From contig NZ_KB850072.1 of the NCBI RefSeq assembly GCF_000369525.1, positions 680,760 to 744,759 on the forward strand: 64,000 bases of DNA, given 5' to 3'. Shown here one piece after another: positions 28,582-36,639 of the stretch (position 1 is its first letter; each line of letters begins with the position of its first letter). The position numbers and the translations under genes were made by a program. This stretch comes from Acinetobacter higginsii. GTDB taxonomy: Bacteria; Pseudomonadota; Gammaproteobacteria; Pseudomonadales; Moraxellaceae. The notes beneath the pieces are model-generated. The model ran no database searches. It was not told the origin of the DNA and saw nothing but the letters and a program-made list of their open reading frames with translations.

Positions 28582-29844
28582 ATGTTATTAAACACGATTT
28601 ACTTATGGGAGCCTGAGGTTTTTACAGGTAAAGTCCCTTCGGAAGATGATTCACATCAAGTTGCTTTTGAACTGCATCAACAATATTGCCATATCTCTAG
28701 TCATGGTAGAACTTTGCAAGCATGGTTGAACTTATTTAGCAACAAGATTTGTGATCCGCAATACCAATCTTATTTTTCTGAACAGACGCAACAATGGGTG
28801 CAAGGGATTAAGACTAAGTTCGCTCAAGGATTGTGTGCCAGTGTGCAAGTAGATGTTCTAGCAAATGAAGCACAAAATGATGCGGTCTATCGGGTCTTTT
28901 ATGAGGCCGCGCATGAAACAGGAATTGGCTTCTATGAGTCAAATTATAATGTGTGGGGAGTTGGTGAGTTACAATCCCCTGAAAATGCGGTTTCAAATAT
29001 GTTGCAGCCATATTTGTTAGAACCTTTAAAAATCAAAGTGACTGAACCAATTTCTGAGCCTAAAAAGCAATTAAATTATTTTCAAATACCACAAAGCATG
29101 CCTGAAGCGGAACAATTGATTAGTCAATGGTTTGAGCAGCAAAGTTATGCCCAGCATTTAAAGTTGGATGTATTTAATGTTGCACATGATTTTATTTCAA
29201 ATTGGGGCAATATTGGACGGCCTGAATTGGCGTTGGATGCAGGATATCGATGCTTTTTACTGACCCAAAAGCAGCTTGGTATTTTCTATCAGTTGAAAAT
29301 GGTGCTTAGGAAATTAACAGTCAGTCCAATGCTGTCTTTTGCGATGGATTTTACGGATCGTTTTATTCCTGATCAATTGCAAGAGCAGTTGCCTGAACGC
29401 CTGATTTTTCGTCTACGTTCAATGGATGTGCATAAAAATACGGGGCAAAAAAATAATGTAGAACCGAGTTTTGCGTTGATGGGGCGCTGGGATACACAAA
29501 CAGATATTCAGGATTTCTTTACTAACTTAGATGCTTATATCAATTTTATTTTTTCAAATCTAGGGCAAGGTCGGTTAGAAGTATTACAGGCATGGGCTTA
29601 CGGTGATATGCCTGTAGATATTAAAATCGATTTGGATTTTCGCTTTGAGTTGATGATGATTGCATTAAGCCAAGATCAGTTGTATTTGCAAGAACGCTAT
29701 CAACAGCATAAGGCTTTGTTGATGCAGAGCAATGCCCGAGCGAGCGATTTGGGTTTGTTGGAGGAGAGTTATATATTATGCCAAAAGCTGCTCAAGATCG
29801 TGACAGAGGCGGGAACGGGCTTACAGCCTTATGTGAAAAATTAA
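28582..29844 (+). CDS. Protein of unknown function, 420 residues
   Basis: A cytoplasmic-looking protein with no signal peptide or transmembrane segment and a high content of Gln, Leu and aromatic residues. Recognisable stretches include YRVFYEAAHETGIGFYESNYNVWG, which looks like a folded core, and a helical C-terminus (LLEESYILCQKLLKIV). I cannot place it in a family. A TTG at 28570 would add four residues. It is monocistronic: terminators lie both before it (after the M66 gene) and after it. Confidence 0.65.
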   Translation: MLLNTIYLWEPEVFTGKVPSEDDSHQVAFELHQQYCHISSHGRTLQAWLNLFSNKICDPQYQSYFSEQTQQWVQGIKTKFAQGLCASVQVDVLANEAQNDAVYRVFYEAAHETGIGFYESNYNVWGVGELQSPENAVSNMLQPYLLEPLKIKVTEPISEPKKQLNYFQIPQSMPEAEQLISQWFEQQSYAQHLKLDVFNVAHDFISNWGNIGRPELALDAGYRCFLLTQKQLGIFYQLKMVLRKLTVSPMLSFAMDFTDRFIPDQLQEQLPERLIFRLRSMDVHKNTGQKNNVEPSFALMGRWDTQTDIQDFFTNLDAYINFIFSNLGQGRLEVLQAWAYGDMPVDIKIDLDFRFELMMIALSQDQLYLQERYQQHKALLMQSNARASDLGLLEESYILCQKLLKIVTEAGTGLQPYVKN

Positions 29845-29851
29845 TGGCAAT

Positions 29852-29880
29852 AAAAAAGCCCGAAAAATTCGGGCTTTTTT
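29852..29880. terminator. Bidirectional terminator shared with rpsT
   Basis: AAAAAAGCCCGAA/TTCGGGCTTTTTT stem with A and T runs between convergent genes. Confidence 0.92.
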
Positions 29881-29892
29881 ATGTGCATCAAA

Positions 29893-30159
29893 TTAGTTAG
29901 CTAATGCTTTAACTTGAGCGTTCAAGCGGCTCTTATGACGAGCAGCTTTATTTTTGTGGATGATGCCTTTATCAGCCATACGGTCGATTACAGGTACAGC
30001 TGTTTTATAAGCTTCTGTAGCAACAGCATAATCACCAGCAGCGATCGCATTTACAGTACGTTTGATGTAAGTACGAACCATAGAACGTAAGCTTGCGTTG
30101 TGTTTACGTGCTTTAACGTTTTGACGAGCACGTTTTTTAGCTTGAGCAGAGTTTGCCAC
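29893..30159 (-). CDS. rpsT: 30S ribosomal protein S20
   Basis: An 88-residue, Lys/Arg/Ala-rich protein that begins [21 protein letters not shown], as S20 does across proteobacteria. It binds 16S rRNA early in 30S assembly. It is monocistronic, with a promoter about 100 bp upstream and an approximately 90-nt structured leader. Confidence 0.98.
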   Translation of the reverse strand: MANSAQAKKRARQNVKARKHNASLRSMVRTYIKRTVNAIAAGDYAVATEAYKTAVPVIDRMADKGIIHKNKAARHKSRLNAQVKALAN

Positions 30160-30191
30160 TCGTGCACTCCTTGAAAATAAGTTGGTCTGGG

Positions 30192-30239
30192 CGGGCTGAA
30201 GTTAAAACCAATAAAACATTAGCAACATTCACCAGCCCG
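30192..30239 (-). promoter_or_regulatory. Inverted repeat in the rpsT leader
   Basis: Perfect 7-bp arms CGGGCTG and CAGCCCG enclose 34 bases within the untranslated leader of rpsT. S20 autoregulates its own translation in E. coli, so a leader structure could serve that here, but the link is inference. Confidence 0.45.
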
Positions 30240-30253
30240 TAAACAAGTGCCAT

Positions 30254-30282
30254 ATTTTGAGGAAACTAAGCCGCGAAGTCAA
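30254..30282 (-). promoter_or_regulatory. rpsT promoter
   Basis: On the minus strand, TTGACT (30277-30282), 17-bp spacer, CAAAAT (30254-30259). Initiation would fall near 30247, giving a leader of about 88 nt. Confidence 0.6.
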
Positions 30283-30372
30283 GTCTTGTGATACTTTTAA
30301 GTACATTTAACAGGTGAAAACTGTGCAAGAAAACGTTACATTAGCCTTAGATATTGATTGGAATAAATAAAA

Positions 30373-31038
30373 ATGAAAATAGGTGATAAAAAGGCAATCG
30401 TCATTGGTGCTACAGGTTTGGTTGGTCAAGCACTCATTGATGAGTTACAACATTCGGATGACTTCAATGCGATTACCGTTGTTGTCAGAAAAAAATCAGA
30501 TACATTAAAAACTTACAGTAAAGTTAATCAGCTTGTTTTAGAAGATTTCTTATTACTCAATGATGAAGATGTGAGTGCTTATACACATGCATTCAGCTGC
30601 TTGGGAAGCACCATAAAACAAGCAGGATCGAAAGCGGCATTTTACGCGATTGATTATGAAATCAATGCCCATTTTGCTGATTTAGTTCAGGATAAAAATA
30701 TTCATTTATTAGTGGTCAGTGCGTTGGGAGCGAATGCTAATTCACCAGTTTTCTATAATAAAGTAAAAGGTGAGCTGGAAAACTACCTCAAAAGCCTGTC
30801 AATTTATAAGCTATCGATCTTCCAGCCGTCACTATTAATTGGTAAACGAAGTGAAGTGCGGGTCTTGGAAGATATGGCTCAAACGATTTTTAAGCTCGTT
30901 GAAAAGACATGGACCAGACCGTTTAAACTTAAACCTGTAACGGCTGAGCAATTGGCGCATACTATGTTGCTTGCGGCACAAACGCAGACAGCTGCATTCA
31001 AACTCTATGACAATTTAAGCATACAACAAAGCAAATAA
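30373..31038 (+). CDS. NAD(P)-binding Rossmann-fold protein (atypical SDR)
   Basis: A 221-residue protein with the dinucleotide-binding motif AIVIGATGLVGQALIDEL at the N-terminus and FSCLGST near residue 78, the pattern of atypical short-chain dehydrogenases of the YbjT/HTATIP2 type. The canonical SDR Tyr-x-x-x-Lys appears as FYNKVKGELE (YNKVK), so a reductase activity is possible. It is 12 bp upstream of rraA and probably co-transcribed with it. Confidence 0.8.
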   Translation: MKIGDKKAIVIGATGLVGQALIDELQHSDDFNAITVVVRKKSDTLKTYSKVNQLVLEDFLLLNDEDVSAYTHAFSCLGSTIKQAGSKAAFYAIDYEINAHFADLVQDKNIHLLVVSALGANANSPVFYNKVKGELENYLKSLSIYKLSIFQPSLLIGKRSEVRVLEDMAQTIFKLVEKTWTRPFKLKPVTAEQLAHTMLLAAQTQTAAFKLYDNLSIQQSK

Positions 31039-31050
31039 TGGAGAATTTCA

Positions 31051-31563
31051 GTGACAACGATCCCTTTCGTAACGTGTGATTTGTTAGATGATAATCCTGA
31101 AAAAGACCTACAAGTGGTAATACCCTCACTCGATGGTAAATTCTTTAAAAGTTATGGTGCGCGTAAGACCTTTGGTGGGCAAGTGGTTACTGTAAAGTGT
31201 TTTGAAGATAACTCCCGTGTGAAAGAACTTTTGGCAACTGATGGTACTGGCAAAGTCTTGGTTGTTGATGGTGGTGCTTCAATGCGTTGTGCATTGATGG
31301 GAGATTTGATTGCGGAGTCTGCGGTAAAGCATCACTGGAATGGCGTGGTGATCTATGGTTGCGTACGTGATGTCGATGCGATTGCAGAATTGGATTTAGG
31401 CGTACATGCATTGGCTGCAATCCCGCAAAAAAGTAATCGTAAAGGCATAGGTGAAGTTGATATCACATTGTATTTTGGCAGTGTGACGATCAATTCTGGT
31501 GATTATCTCTATGCAGATAATAACGGTATTGTGATTGCAAAAGAAAAATTAGTCGATTGCTAA
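31051..31563 (+). CDS. rraA: Ribonuclease E inhibitor RraA
   Basis: A 170-residue RraA-family protein. Key segments are MTTIPFVTCDLLDDN at the start, KVLVVDGGASMRCALMGD and GVVIYGCVRDVDAIAELDLGVHAL. It forms a trimeric ring that binds RNase E and modulates RNA decay; some family members are instead aldolases. The GTG start follows GGAG at good spacing (ATGGAGAATTTCA). Confidence 0.93.
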   Translation: MTTIPFVTCDLLDDNPEKDLQVVIPSLDGKFFKSYGARKTFGGQVVTVKCFEDNSRVKELLATDGTGKVLVVDGGASMRCALMGDLIAESAVKHHWNGVVIYGCVRDVDAIAELDLGVHALAAIPQKSNRKGIGEVDITLYFGSVTINSGDYLYADNNGIVIAKEKLVDC

Positions 31564-31575
31564 AAGGATAGCGTT

Positions 31576-32364
31576 ATGTTGAAAATGGTGAACCATCAAT
31601 TCAAGGTTTTACAATCTGTGGTGGCAAGTGTGATTGAAGGTGGGAGAGGTGTTTCTGGTACACCATTTCCAAATCAACCTGCAAAAGCACTTAAGCTCTA
31701 TGAATTCGAAGGTTCTCCATTTTGTCGTCGTGTCCGCGAAGTCATCACTTTGTTGAATTTGGATGTAGAAATTTATCCATGTCCTAAAGGTGGTCAAAAG
31801 TACCGCCAAATCGTCAAAGCAAAAGGTGGGAAACGCCAATTTCCATTCTTGATTGATGAAAATACAGGTGACCAATTATATGAGTCACAACAAATTATTC
31901 ATCACTTGTTTAAACATTATGGGAACAGTGGGAAGACACCGAAGAAATTTAGTCATTACCCAAAACTCCCTTATGTCTCTACTTTAGCAACAGTTGCCAA
32001 TTCAGCGCGTGGTGTATGGATTAACCAGCAGATTGTTGATCGTCCTGCACCAGCACAGTTATTGGAGTTATGGAGCTTTGAGGCGAGTCCTTATACACGG
32101 TTGGTTCGTGAAGTCTTGACAGAATTAGAGCTGCCATACATTCTGCATAATGTGCCTAAAGAACGTTGGCAGGATATGGGGCCTGCAGCTTTACGTTTAA
32201 AACCAGGCAAGTATATTCCATTGCCCAATGGCAAACGCGAAAAGGTGGTTGAGGTGATGGGGAGAGATATTCAAGTTCCGTATTTGCTTGATCCGAACAC
32301 AGGCGTGAAAATGTTTGAGTCGGCTAAAATTGTTGAATATTTAAAAACGCAGTACGGAAAATAA
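31576..32364 (+). CDS. Protein with two tandem GST N-terminal (thioredoxin-fold) domains
   Basis: A 262-residue protein with two glutaredoxin-like modules and no GST C-terminal helical domain. Module 1 (about 37-120) has the redox-type motif EGSPFCRRVREV and a cis-Pro segment FPFLIDENTG; module 2 (about 174-260) has the matching EASPYTRLVREV, where the Cys is Thr, and VPYLLDPNTG. The duplication is therefore one potentially active and one inactive copy. It follows rraA by 12 bp, so the three genes 30373-32364 likely form an operon that ends at the hairpin at 32373. Confidence 0.82.
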   Translation: MLKMVNHQFKVLQSVVASVIEGGRGVSGTPFPNQPAKALKLYEFEGSPFCRRVREVITLLNLDVEIYPCPKGGQKYRQIVKAKGGKRQFPFLIDENTGDQLYESQQIIHHLFKHYGNSGKTPKKFSHYPKLPYVSTLATVANSARGVWINQQIVDRPAPAQLLELWSFEASPYTRLVREVLTELELPYILHNVPKERWQDMGPAALRLKPGKYIPLPNGKREKVVEVMGRDIQVPYLLDPNTGVKMFESAKIVEYLKTQYGK

Positions 32365-32372
32365 ATGTTGAG

Positions 32373-32399
32373 AAAGCATCTTGTAGAAGATGCTTTTTT
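32373..32399 (+). terminator. Terminator after the rraA operon
   Basis: AAAGCATCTT-GTAG-AAGATGCTTT perfect stem followed by T residues. Confidence 0.92.
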
Positions 32400-32484
32400 A
32401 TAGGTGGTTGTGTGATGTGAGTGTTGCTTGATTGGTCGTTTTAGCGGTTTAATATAGTGAAAAGTAGAGTGATGTGATTGATCG

Positions 32485-32838
32485 ATGTTAAGCCAGCTGA
32501 GCAACCTATTCAAAAGTTCCAAAGAAACGCCTGAGCAGTTATTTTTAAAAGAACATGCTTTAGTATTTGATACAGAGCAGGGCGCGATTCTAAATGGCGT
32601 GGTGTTGAATGGCTTGAGCGTTCGTTTGGAATATTTTTCTAATCGAAAATTAGATCGATTTGATGATTTAGAAAAGCTATTTCGGATTGCACCACAAATC
32701 AATGAAAAGATTGACTTGGAAATTCATTCACAACACTTTGTTGAGCGATTAGGAAATACAGAAGAAAATCTAAAAGAGTTGAAGCAAGTGATTAAAGTGT
32801 TAAACGACTATTATGTGAAGTTTAAGCGAGCTAAATAG
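32485..32838 (+). CDS. Small protein of unknown function
   Basis: A 117-residue, probably cytoplasmic protein, mixed alpha/beta at the start and strongly helical at the end (ENLKELKQVIKVLNDYYVKFKRAK). No motif is recognised. It lies alone between the rraA operon terminator and a degenerate membrane gene on the other strand. Confidence 0.55.
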   Translation: MLSQLSNLFKSSKETPEQLFLKEHALVFDTEQGAILNGVVLNGLSVRLEYFSNRKLDRFDDLEKLFRIAPQINEKIDLEIHSQHFVERLGNTEENLKELKQVIKVLNDYYVKFKRAK

Positions 32839-32839
32839 C

Positions 32840-33318
32840 CTAAGTGGGAAGATGGTCTTTAAAGTATAACATCCAAACTATAAAGCTCATAAACCAAAGA
32901 CAAGAAGCGAAAAATATAATAATAGATAAATGCCTTTCTTCACCTGCTAAAAAGTGAAGTAGTACAAAGCATAGCTCTAAAAATAGGAAGATATTTATTA
33001 TGAATAACCACATCTCTAATACCCATTGGTAATTTGATAGTTTATTTTTCGAGTTGTCATATAGGGTAGAGCAATGCATGAAGAAATGAAAAAGATAAAA
33101 TTAAAATTAAAGACATAGCTCATCGCAAAAAATAGAGTACTAAAAAATATGCTGTTGATTGTCCTTTTATAGCCTTGTAGGCTTTCCACTGGATATTTAG
33201 CTAAAGCTTTTTTAAAAGATAATTCCGCAAGATAAAACCCAAATAAAAATAATAGAACCAGTAAAACTGGATGCCAAGCACCTATATAAAAAAGTTGATA
33301 GAATAAGAATGACTGCAT
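32840..33318 (-). pseudogene. Membrane protein gene apparently split by a frameshift
   Basis: Two overlapping frames on the minus strand read as one four-helix membrane protein. The first (33318 to 33016, start MQSFLFYQLFYIGAW) holds two or three hydrophobic helices and then runs into a short hydrophilic stretch. The second (33079 to 32840) starts inside it and supplies two more helices (MWLFIINIFLFLELCFVLLHFL and IIIFFASCLWFMSFIVWML). A one-base change in the T-rich stretch near 33085-33105 would join them. It could be a pseudogene, a sequencing error or a phase-variable gene. I recognise no family. Confidence 0.5.
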
Positions 33319-33367
33319 AGGATAAGTGTTATTTTGAGTTGTTGTTTATATAACCAAAATAATAATA

Positions 33368-33407
33368 AAAAAAGGGACTAAATCCAAAGATTTAATCCCT
33401 TTTTTTG
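33368..33407. terminator. Terminator after the thiolase gene
   Basis: AAAAAAAGGGACTAAATC/GATTTAATCCCTTTTTTT stem with CAAA loop (one mismatch), active in principle on both strands. Confidence 0.85.
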
Positions 33408-33420
33408 ATCAGGTTAGAGA

Positions 33421-34959
33421 TTATTTTTCAATAATCGCCGTTACACCTTGACCACCAGCAGCACAGATCGAAACAAGGATACGACCTGAACCTTTTTCAT
33501 TTAAGATTTTCGCAGCAGTCGCGATGATACGACCACCTGTAGCAGCGAATGGGTGACCCGCAGCTAAAGAAGAACCTTTGATGTTGAGCTTGCTACGATC
33601 AATTGAACCTAAAGGTGCATCTAAACCTAAACGCTCTTTACAGAATTTCTCGTCTTCCCATGCTTTCAATGTAGAAAGAACTTGTGATGCAAATGCTTCG
33701 TGGATTTCATAGTAGTCGAAATCTTGAAGTTTAAGACCAGCACGCTCAAGCATACGTGGAACTGCATACGCAGGTGCCATCAATAAGCCTTCTTTCTTAC
33801 CAACGAAATCAACCGCAGCAGTTTCAGAGAAAGTTAAGTAAGCAAGTACTTCGTGACCATTTGCTTTAGCCCATTCTTCAGACGCTAAAAGTACACATGA
33901 AGCACCATCAGTCAGTGGAGTCGAGTTACCCGCTGTCATGGTTGCAGCTTCGCCTTTACCAAAGACTGGTTTTAATTTTGCTAATTTCTCAGCAGTCGAG
34001 TCAGCACGTAAGTTGTTGTCACGATTTAAACCCAAGAATGGTGTAATTAAGTCATCGAAGAAACCTTCTTCATATGCTTTTGCCATTTTTTGGTGAGAAG
34101 AAGCAGCAAGAATATCTTGCTCTTCACGTGGAATACCCCACTCAAGCGCAGTGATTGCTTGATGGTCGCCCATAGATAAACCTGTACGTGGCTCACCATT
34201 TTTAGGTGCATCCATAAGATCTTTAACATTAATTTTTGCTAAAGCTTTTAAACGGTCTTTACCTGTTTTAGCAATGTTAAGCTCAAGCAGGGCTTTACGT
34301 AAGCCGTCACCGAAAGCGATTGGTGCATCAGAAGTGGTATCAACACCGCCTGCGATACCTACTTCGATTTGACCTAAAGCAATTTTGTTTGCTACCAGGA
34401 AGGCTGCTTGTAAGCCAGTACCACATGCTTGTTGAATGTCATATGCAGGGGTTTCTGGCGCAAGTTGAGTATTTAAAACACACTCACGAGTCATGTTGAA
34501 ATCACGGCTGTGCTTTAATACTGCACCAGCAACCACTTCACCTAGACGTTGACCTTGTAGGTTGAAGCGCTCAACCAAACCGTTTAACGCAGCTGTAAAC
34601 ATGTCGATGTTAGAAGCTGTGAAATAAGCGCCGTTAGAGCGAGCGAAAGGAATACGGTTACCGCCGATAATGGCAACACGGCGCACAGTGTTTTGGCTCA
34701 TGGTTTTATCCTGTTGAACAGAAGGTTTGGTTGTTTTAGCTGTAGCTGCTTTCGTCGTAGTAGATGATGCAGCAGTGCTTTTTGTAGTCCCCGCACTACG
34801 TGTTGTAGAGCGAGCACGCGTTGTTTTAGGTGTCGTCGTTGCCGCTTTCGATGTTGTGCTTGCAGTTTTACGTGAAGTTGAAGCTGCTTTTGATGTATTT
34901 GACACAGTCTCTTGAGCGGAAGTCTCGACTGCTGGATTTTCTTGAGTTGTTTTGCTCAT
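33421..34959 (-). CDS. Thiolase (acetyl-CoA C-acyltransferase, FadI-like) with low-complexity N-terminal tail
   Basis: A 512-residue product. Residues 87-512 form a complete thiolase: nucleophile Cys in QQACGTGLQAAF, His in YEIHEAFASQ, and C-terminal Cys in SICAAGGQG. It condenses or cleaves acyl-CoAs. Residues 1-86 are a Thr/Ser/Ala/Lys-rich tail (KAASTSRKTAS, TTRARSTTRS, KAATAKTTKP) absent from ordinary thiolases. Both the ATG at 34959 (GGAAAAG upstream) and an internal ATG at 34701 (AGGAT seven bases upstream) look usable, so two forms may be made. It is divergent from the FabG-MaoC genes. Confidence 0.88.
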   Translation of the reverse strand: MSKTTQENPAVETSAQETVSNTSKAASTSRKTASTTSKAATTTPKTTRARSTTRSAGTTKSTAASSTTTKAATAKTTKPSVQQDKTMSQNTVRRVAIIGGNRIPFARSNGAYFTASNIDMFTAALNGLVERFNLQGQRLGEVVAGAVLKHSRDFNMTRECVLNTQLAPETPAYDIQQACGTGLQAAFLVANKIALGQIEVGIAGGVDTTSDAPIAFGDGLRKALLELNIAKTGKDRLKALAKINVKDLMDAPKNGEPRTGLSMGDHQAITALEWGIPREEQDILAASSHQKMAKAYEEGFFDDLITPFLGLNRDNNLRADSTAEKLAKLKPVFGKGEAATMTAGNSTPLTDGASCVLLASEEWAKANGHEVLAYLTFSETAAVDFVGKKEGLLMAPAYAVPRMLERAGLKLQDFDYYEIHEAFASQVLSTLKAWEDEKFCKERLGLDAPLGSIDRSKLNIKGSSLAAGHPFAATGGRIIATAAKILNEKGSGRILVSICAAGGQGVTAIIEK

Positions 34960-35182
34960 AAGGCTTTTCCAAGCATAATTGCGAAATTCTTGCTACAAAC
35001 ATACCATATTTCCAATAGTGCTGTATTGACTAGAATGACGCTTGAGACCACATTCAGGTCAAGACATCTAGACATGAACTCAAGTATGATTTGCTATGAG
35101 TCAATCAGACATTGATTTCATGCCATATCCCAACATGATTCATGTGTTTGTAACAAATTCATTTGTATGAGAGATAATAACC

Positions 35183-36574
35183 ATGACTGATCAGTACCAA
35201 GCATTTACACAATCACCTTTAGGTAAGTTTGTCGTAAAAAATCTAGGTTTACCATCACCAGTAGCACTAGATCGTTTTGAAAGTGCTCAACCAGTTGTAA
35301 ATGGTGCAGTATTGCTTGGCGCAGCACCATCAAGCACAATTTCTGCTGCGATTGCTCAAGTTCTTAGCAATATTCATGCAGATAGCTATGTCGGTAATAA
35401 TGTTGAATTACAACAAACGGCTGCAAAGGTCGGTTTAAATCTTCGTCCTCTTAACGCAGATGATAAAGAATCTAAGTTTAAAGCGGTTGTATTTGATGCG
35501 TCTGGCATTCAAGATTCTGAACAATTAAAAGCGTTATACGACTTCTTCAATCCAATCGCGCGTCAAATCTCAAGTTCAGGTCGTGTGATCGTGATTGGTA
35601 CTACACCTGAAACTGCAAAAACAGTCAAACAAGCGATTGCACAACGTGCGCTTGAAGGTTTTATCAAATCTGTTGGTAAAGAATTCAAAAAAGGTATTAC
35701 TGCTCAAGTGGTTTATGTGGACCAAGGTGCAGAAGCAAATCTTGAATCAACTTTACGTTTCTTGATTTCACCACGTTCTGCTTATGTCTCTGGTCAAGTG
35801 ATCCGTGTGTCTAAAGCAGATGTGGTTGATTTAGATTGGGCGAAGCCACTTGCAGGTAAAACAGCATTAGTGACTGGTGCGAGTCGTGGTATTGGCGAAG
35901 CGATTGCACATGTATTGGCGCGTGATGGTGCACATGTCATTTGTTTAGACGTTCCACAACAACAAGCTGATCTTGAGCGTGTTGCTGGTTCAATTGGTGG
36001 TTCAGTATTGGCAATCGACATCACTGCTGCTGATGCGGGTGAGAAAATCAAAACTGCTGCTGCAAAACAAGGCGGCGTAGATGTGATCGTACATAACGCT
36101 GGAATTACCCGTGACAAAACTTTGGCGAATATGAAGCCTGAGCTTTGGGATCTAGTAATCAATATTAACTTGTCTGCAATTGAGCGTGTTAATGATTACT
36201 TACTTTCTCATGATGGTTTAAATGCCAATGGTCGTATCGTTTGTGTATCATCAATCAGTGGTATCGCGGGTAACCTCGGTCAAACTAACTATGCAGTATC
36301 TAAAGCAGGTGTGATTGGTCTGGTTAAATTTACTGCGCCGACATTGAAAAATGGTATTACCATCAATGCAGTTGCACCAGGTTTTATCGAAACACAAATG
36401 ACTGCCGCGATTCCATTCGCGATTCGTGAAGCAGGTCGCCGTATGAACTCAATGAACCAAGGTGGCTTACCTGTAGATGTGGCTGAAGCAATTGCGTGGT
36501 ATGCATCTACTGGTTCAACAGGTGTAACAGGCAACGTTGTTCGCGTCTGCGGTCAAAGCTTGTTAGGTGCCTAA
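35183..36574 (+). CDS. High-molecular-weight 3-oxoacyl reductase (FabG4-like)
   Basis: A 463-residue SDR enzyme. The first 220 residues are a flavodoxin-like extra domain; the catalytic SDR domain covers about 225-455, with TGASRGIGEAIA for NAD(P) binding, NAG in VHNAGITRD, and the catalytic SSISGIAGN and YAVSK motifs. This matches FabG4-type reductases that act on 3-oxoacyl-CoA or -ACP. With the MaoC hydratase 65 bp downstream and the divergent thiolase it forms a plausible acyl-chain cycle. Confidence 0.9.
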   Translation: MTDQYQAFTQSPLGKFVVKNLGLPSPVALDRFESAQPVVNGAVLLGAAPSSTISAAIAQVLSNIHADSYVGNNVELQQTAAKVGLNLRPLNADDKESKFKAVVFDASGIQDSEQLKALYDFFNPIARQISSSGRVIVIGTTPETAKTVKQAIAQRALEGFIKSVGKEFKKGITAQVVYVDQGAEANLESTLRFLISPRSAYVSGQVIRVSKADVVDLDWAKPLAGKTALVTGASRGIGEAIAHVLARDGAHVICLDVPQQQADLERVAGSIGGSVLAIDITAADAGEKIKTAAAKQGGVDVIVHNAGITRDKTLANMKPELWDLVININLSAIERVNDYLLSHDGLNANGRIVCVSSISGIAGNLGQTNYAVSKAGVIGLVKFTAPTLKNGITINAVAPGFIETQMTAAIPFAIREAGRRMNSMNQGGLPVDVAEAIAWYASTGSTGVTGNVVRVCGQSLLGA

Positions 36575-36591
36575 GCATTAGGGTTTTGAAG

Positions 36592-36617
36592 AGGGGTGCT
36601 TGTGCATCCCTTTTTTA
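36592..36617 (+). terminator. Hairpin between the FabG and MaoC genes
   Basis: AGGGGTGC-TTGT-GCATCCCT stem and T run, just before the next gene. It may attenuate rather than fully stop transcription. Confidence 0.65.
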
Positions 36618-36639
36618 TAAAAATATTGAAAGGTTTATT

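Noticed and set aside
34727..34915. Plus-strand open frame of valine-rich protein opposite the thiolase tail
   Set aside because: A composition artefact of the low-complexity tail on the other strand, with no start signal.
36496..36639. N-terminal extension of the MaoC protein
   Set aside because: It overlaps the FabG gene and a hairpin, and encodes Cys/Arg-rich nonsense; the ATG at 36640 has a ribosome site.
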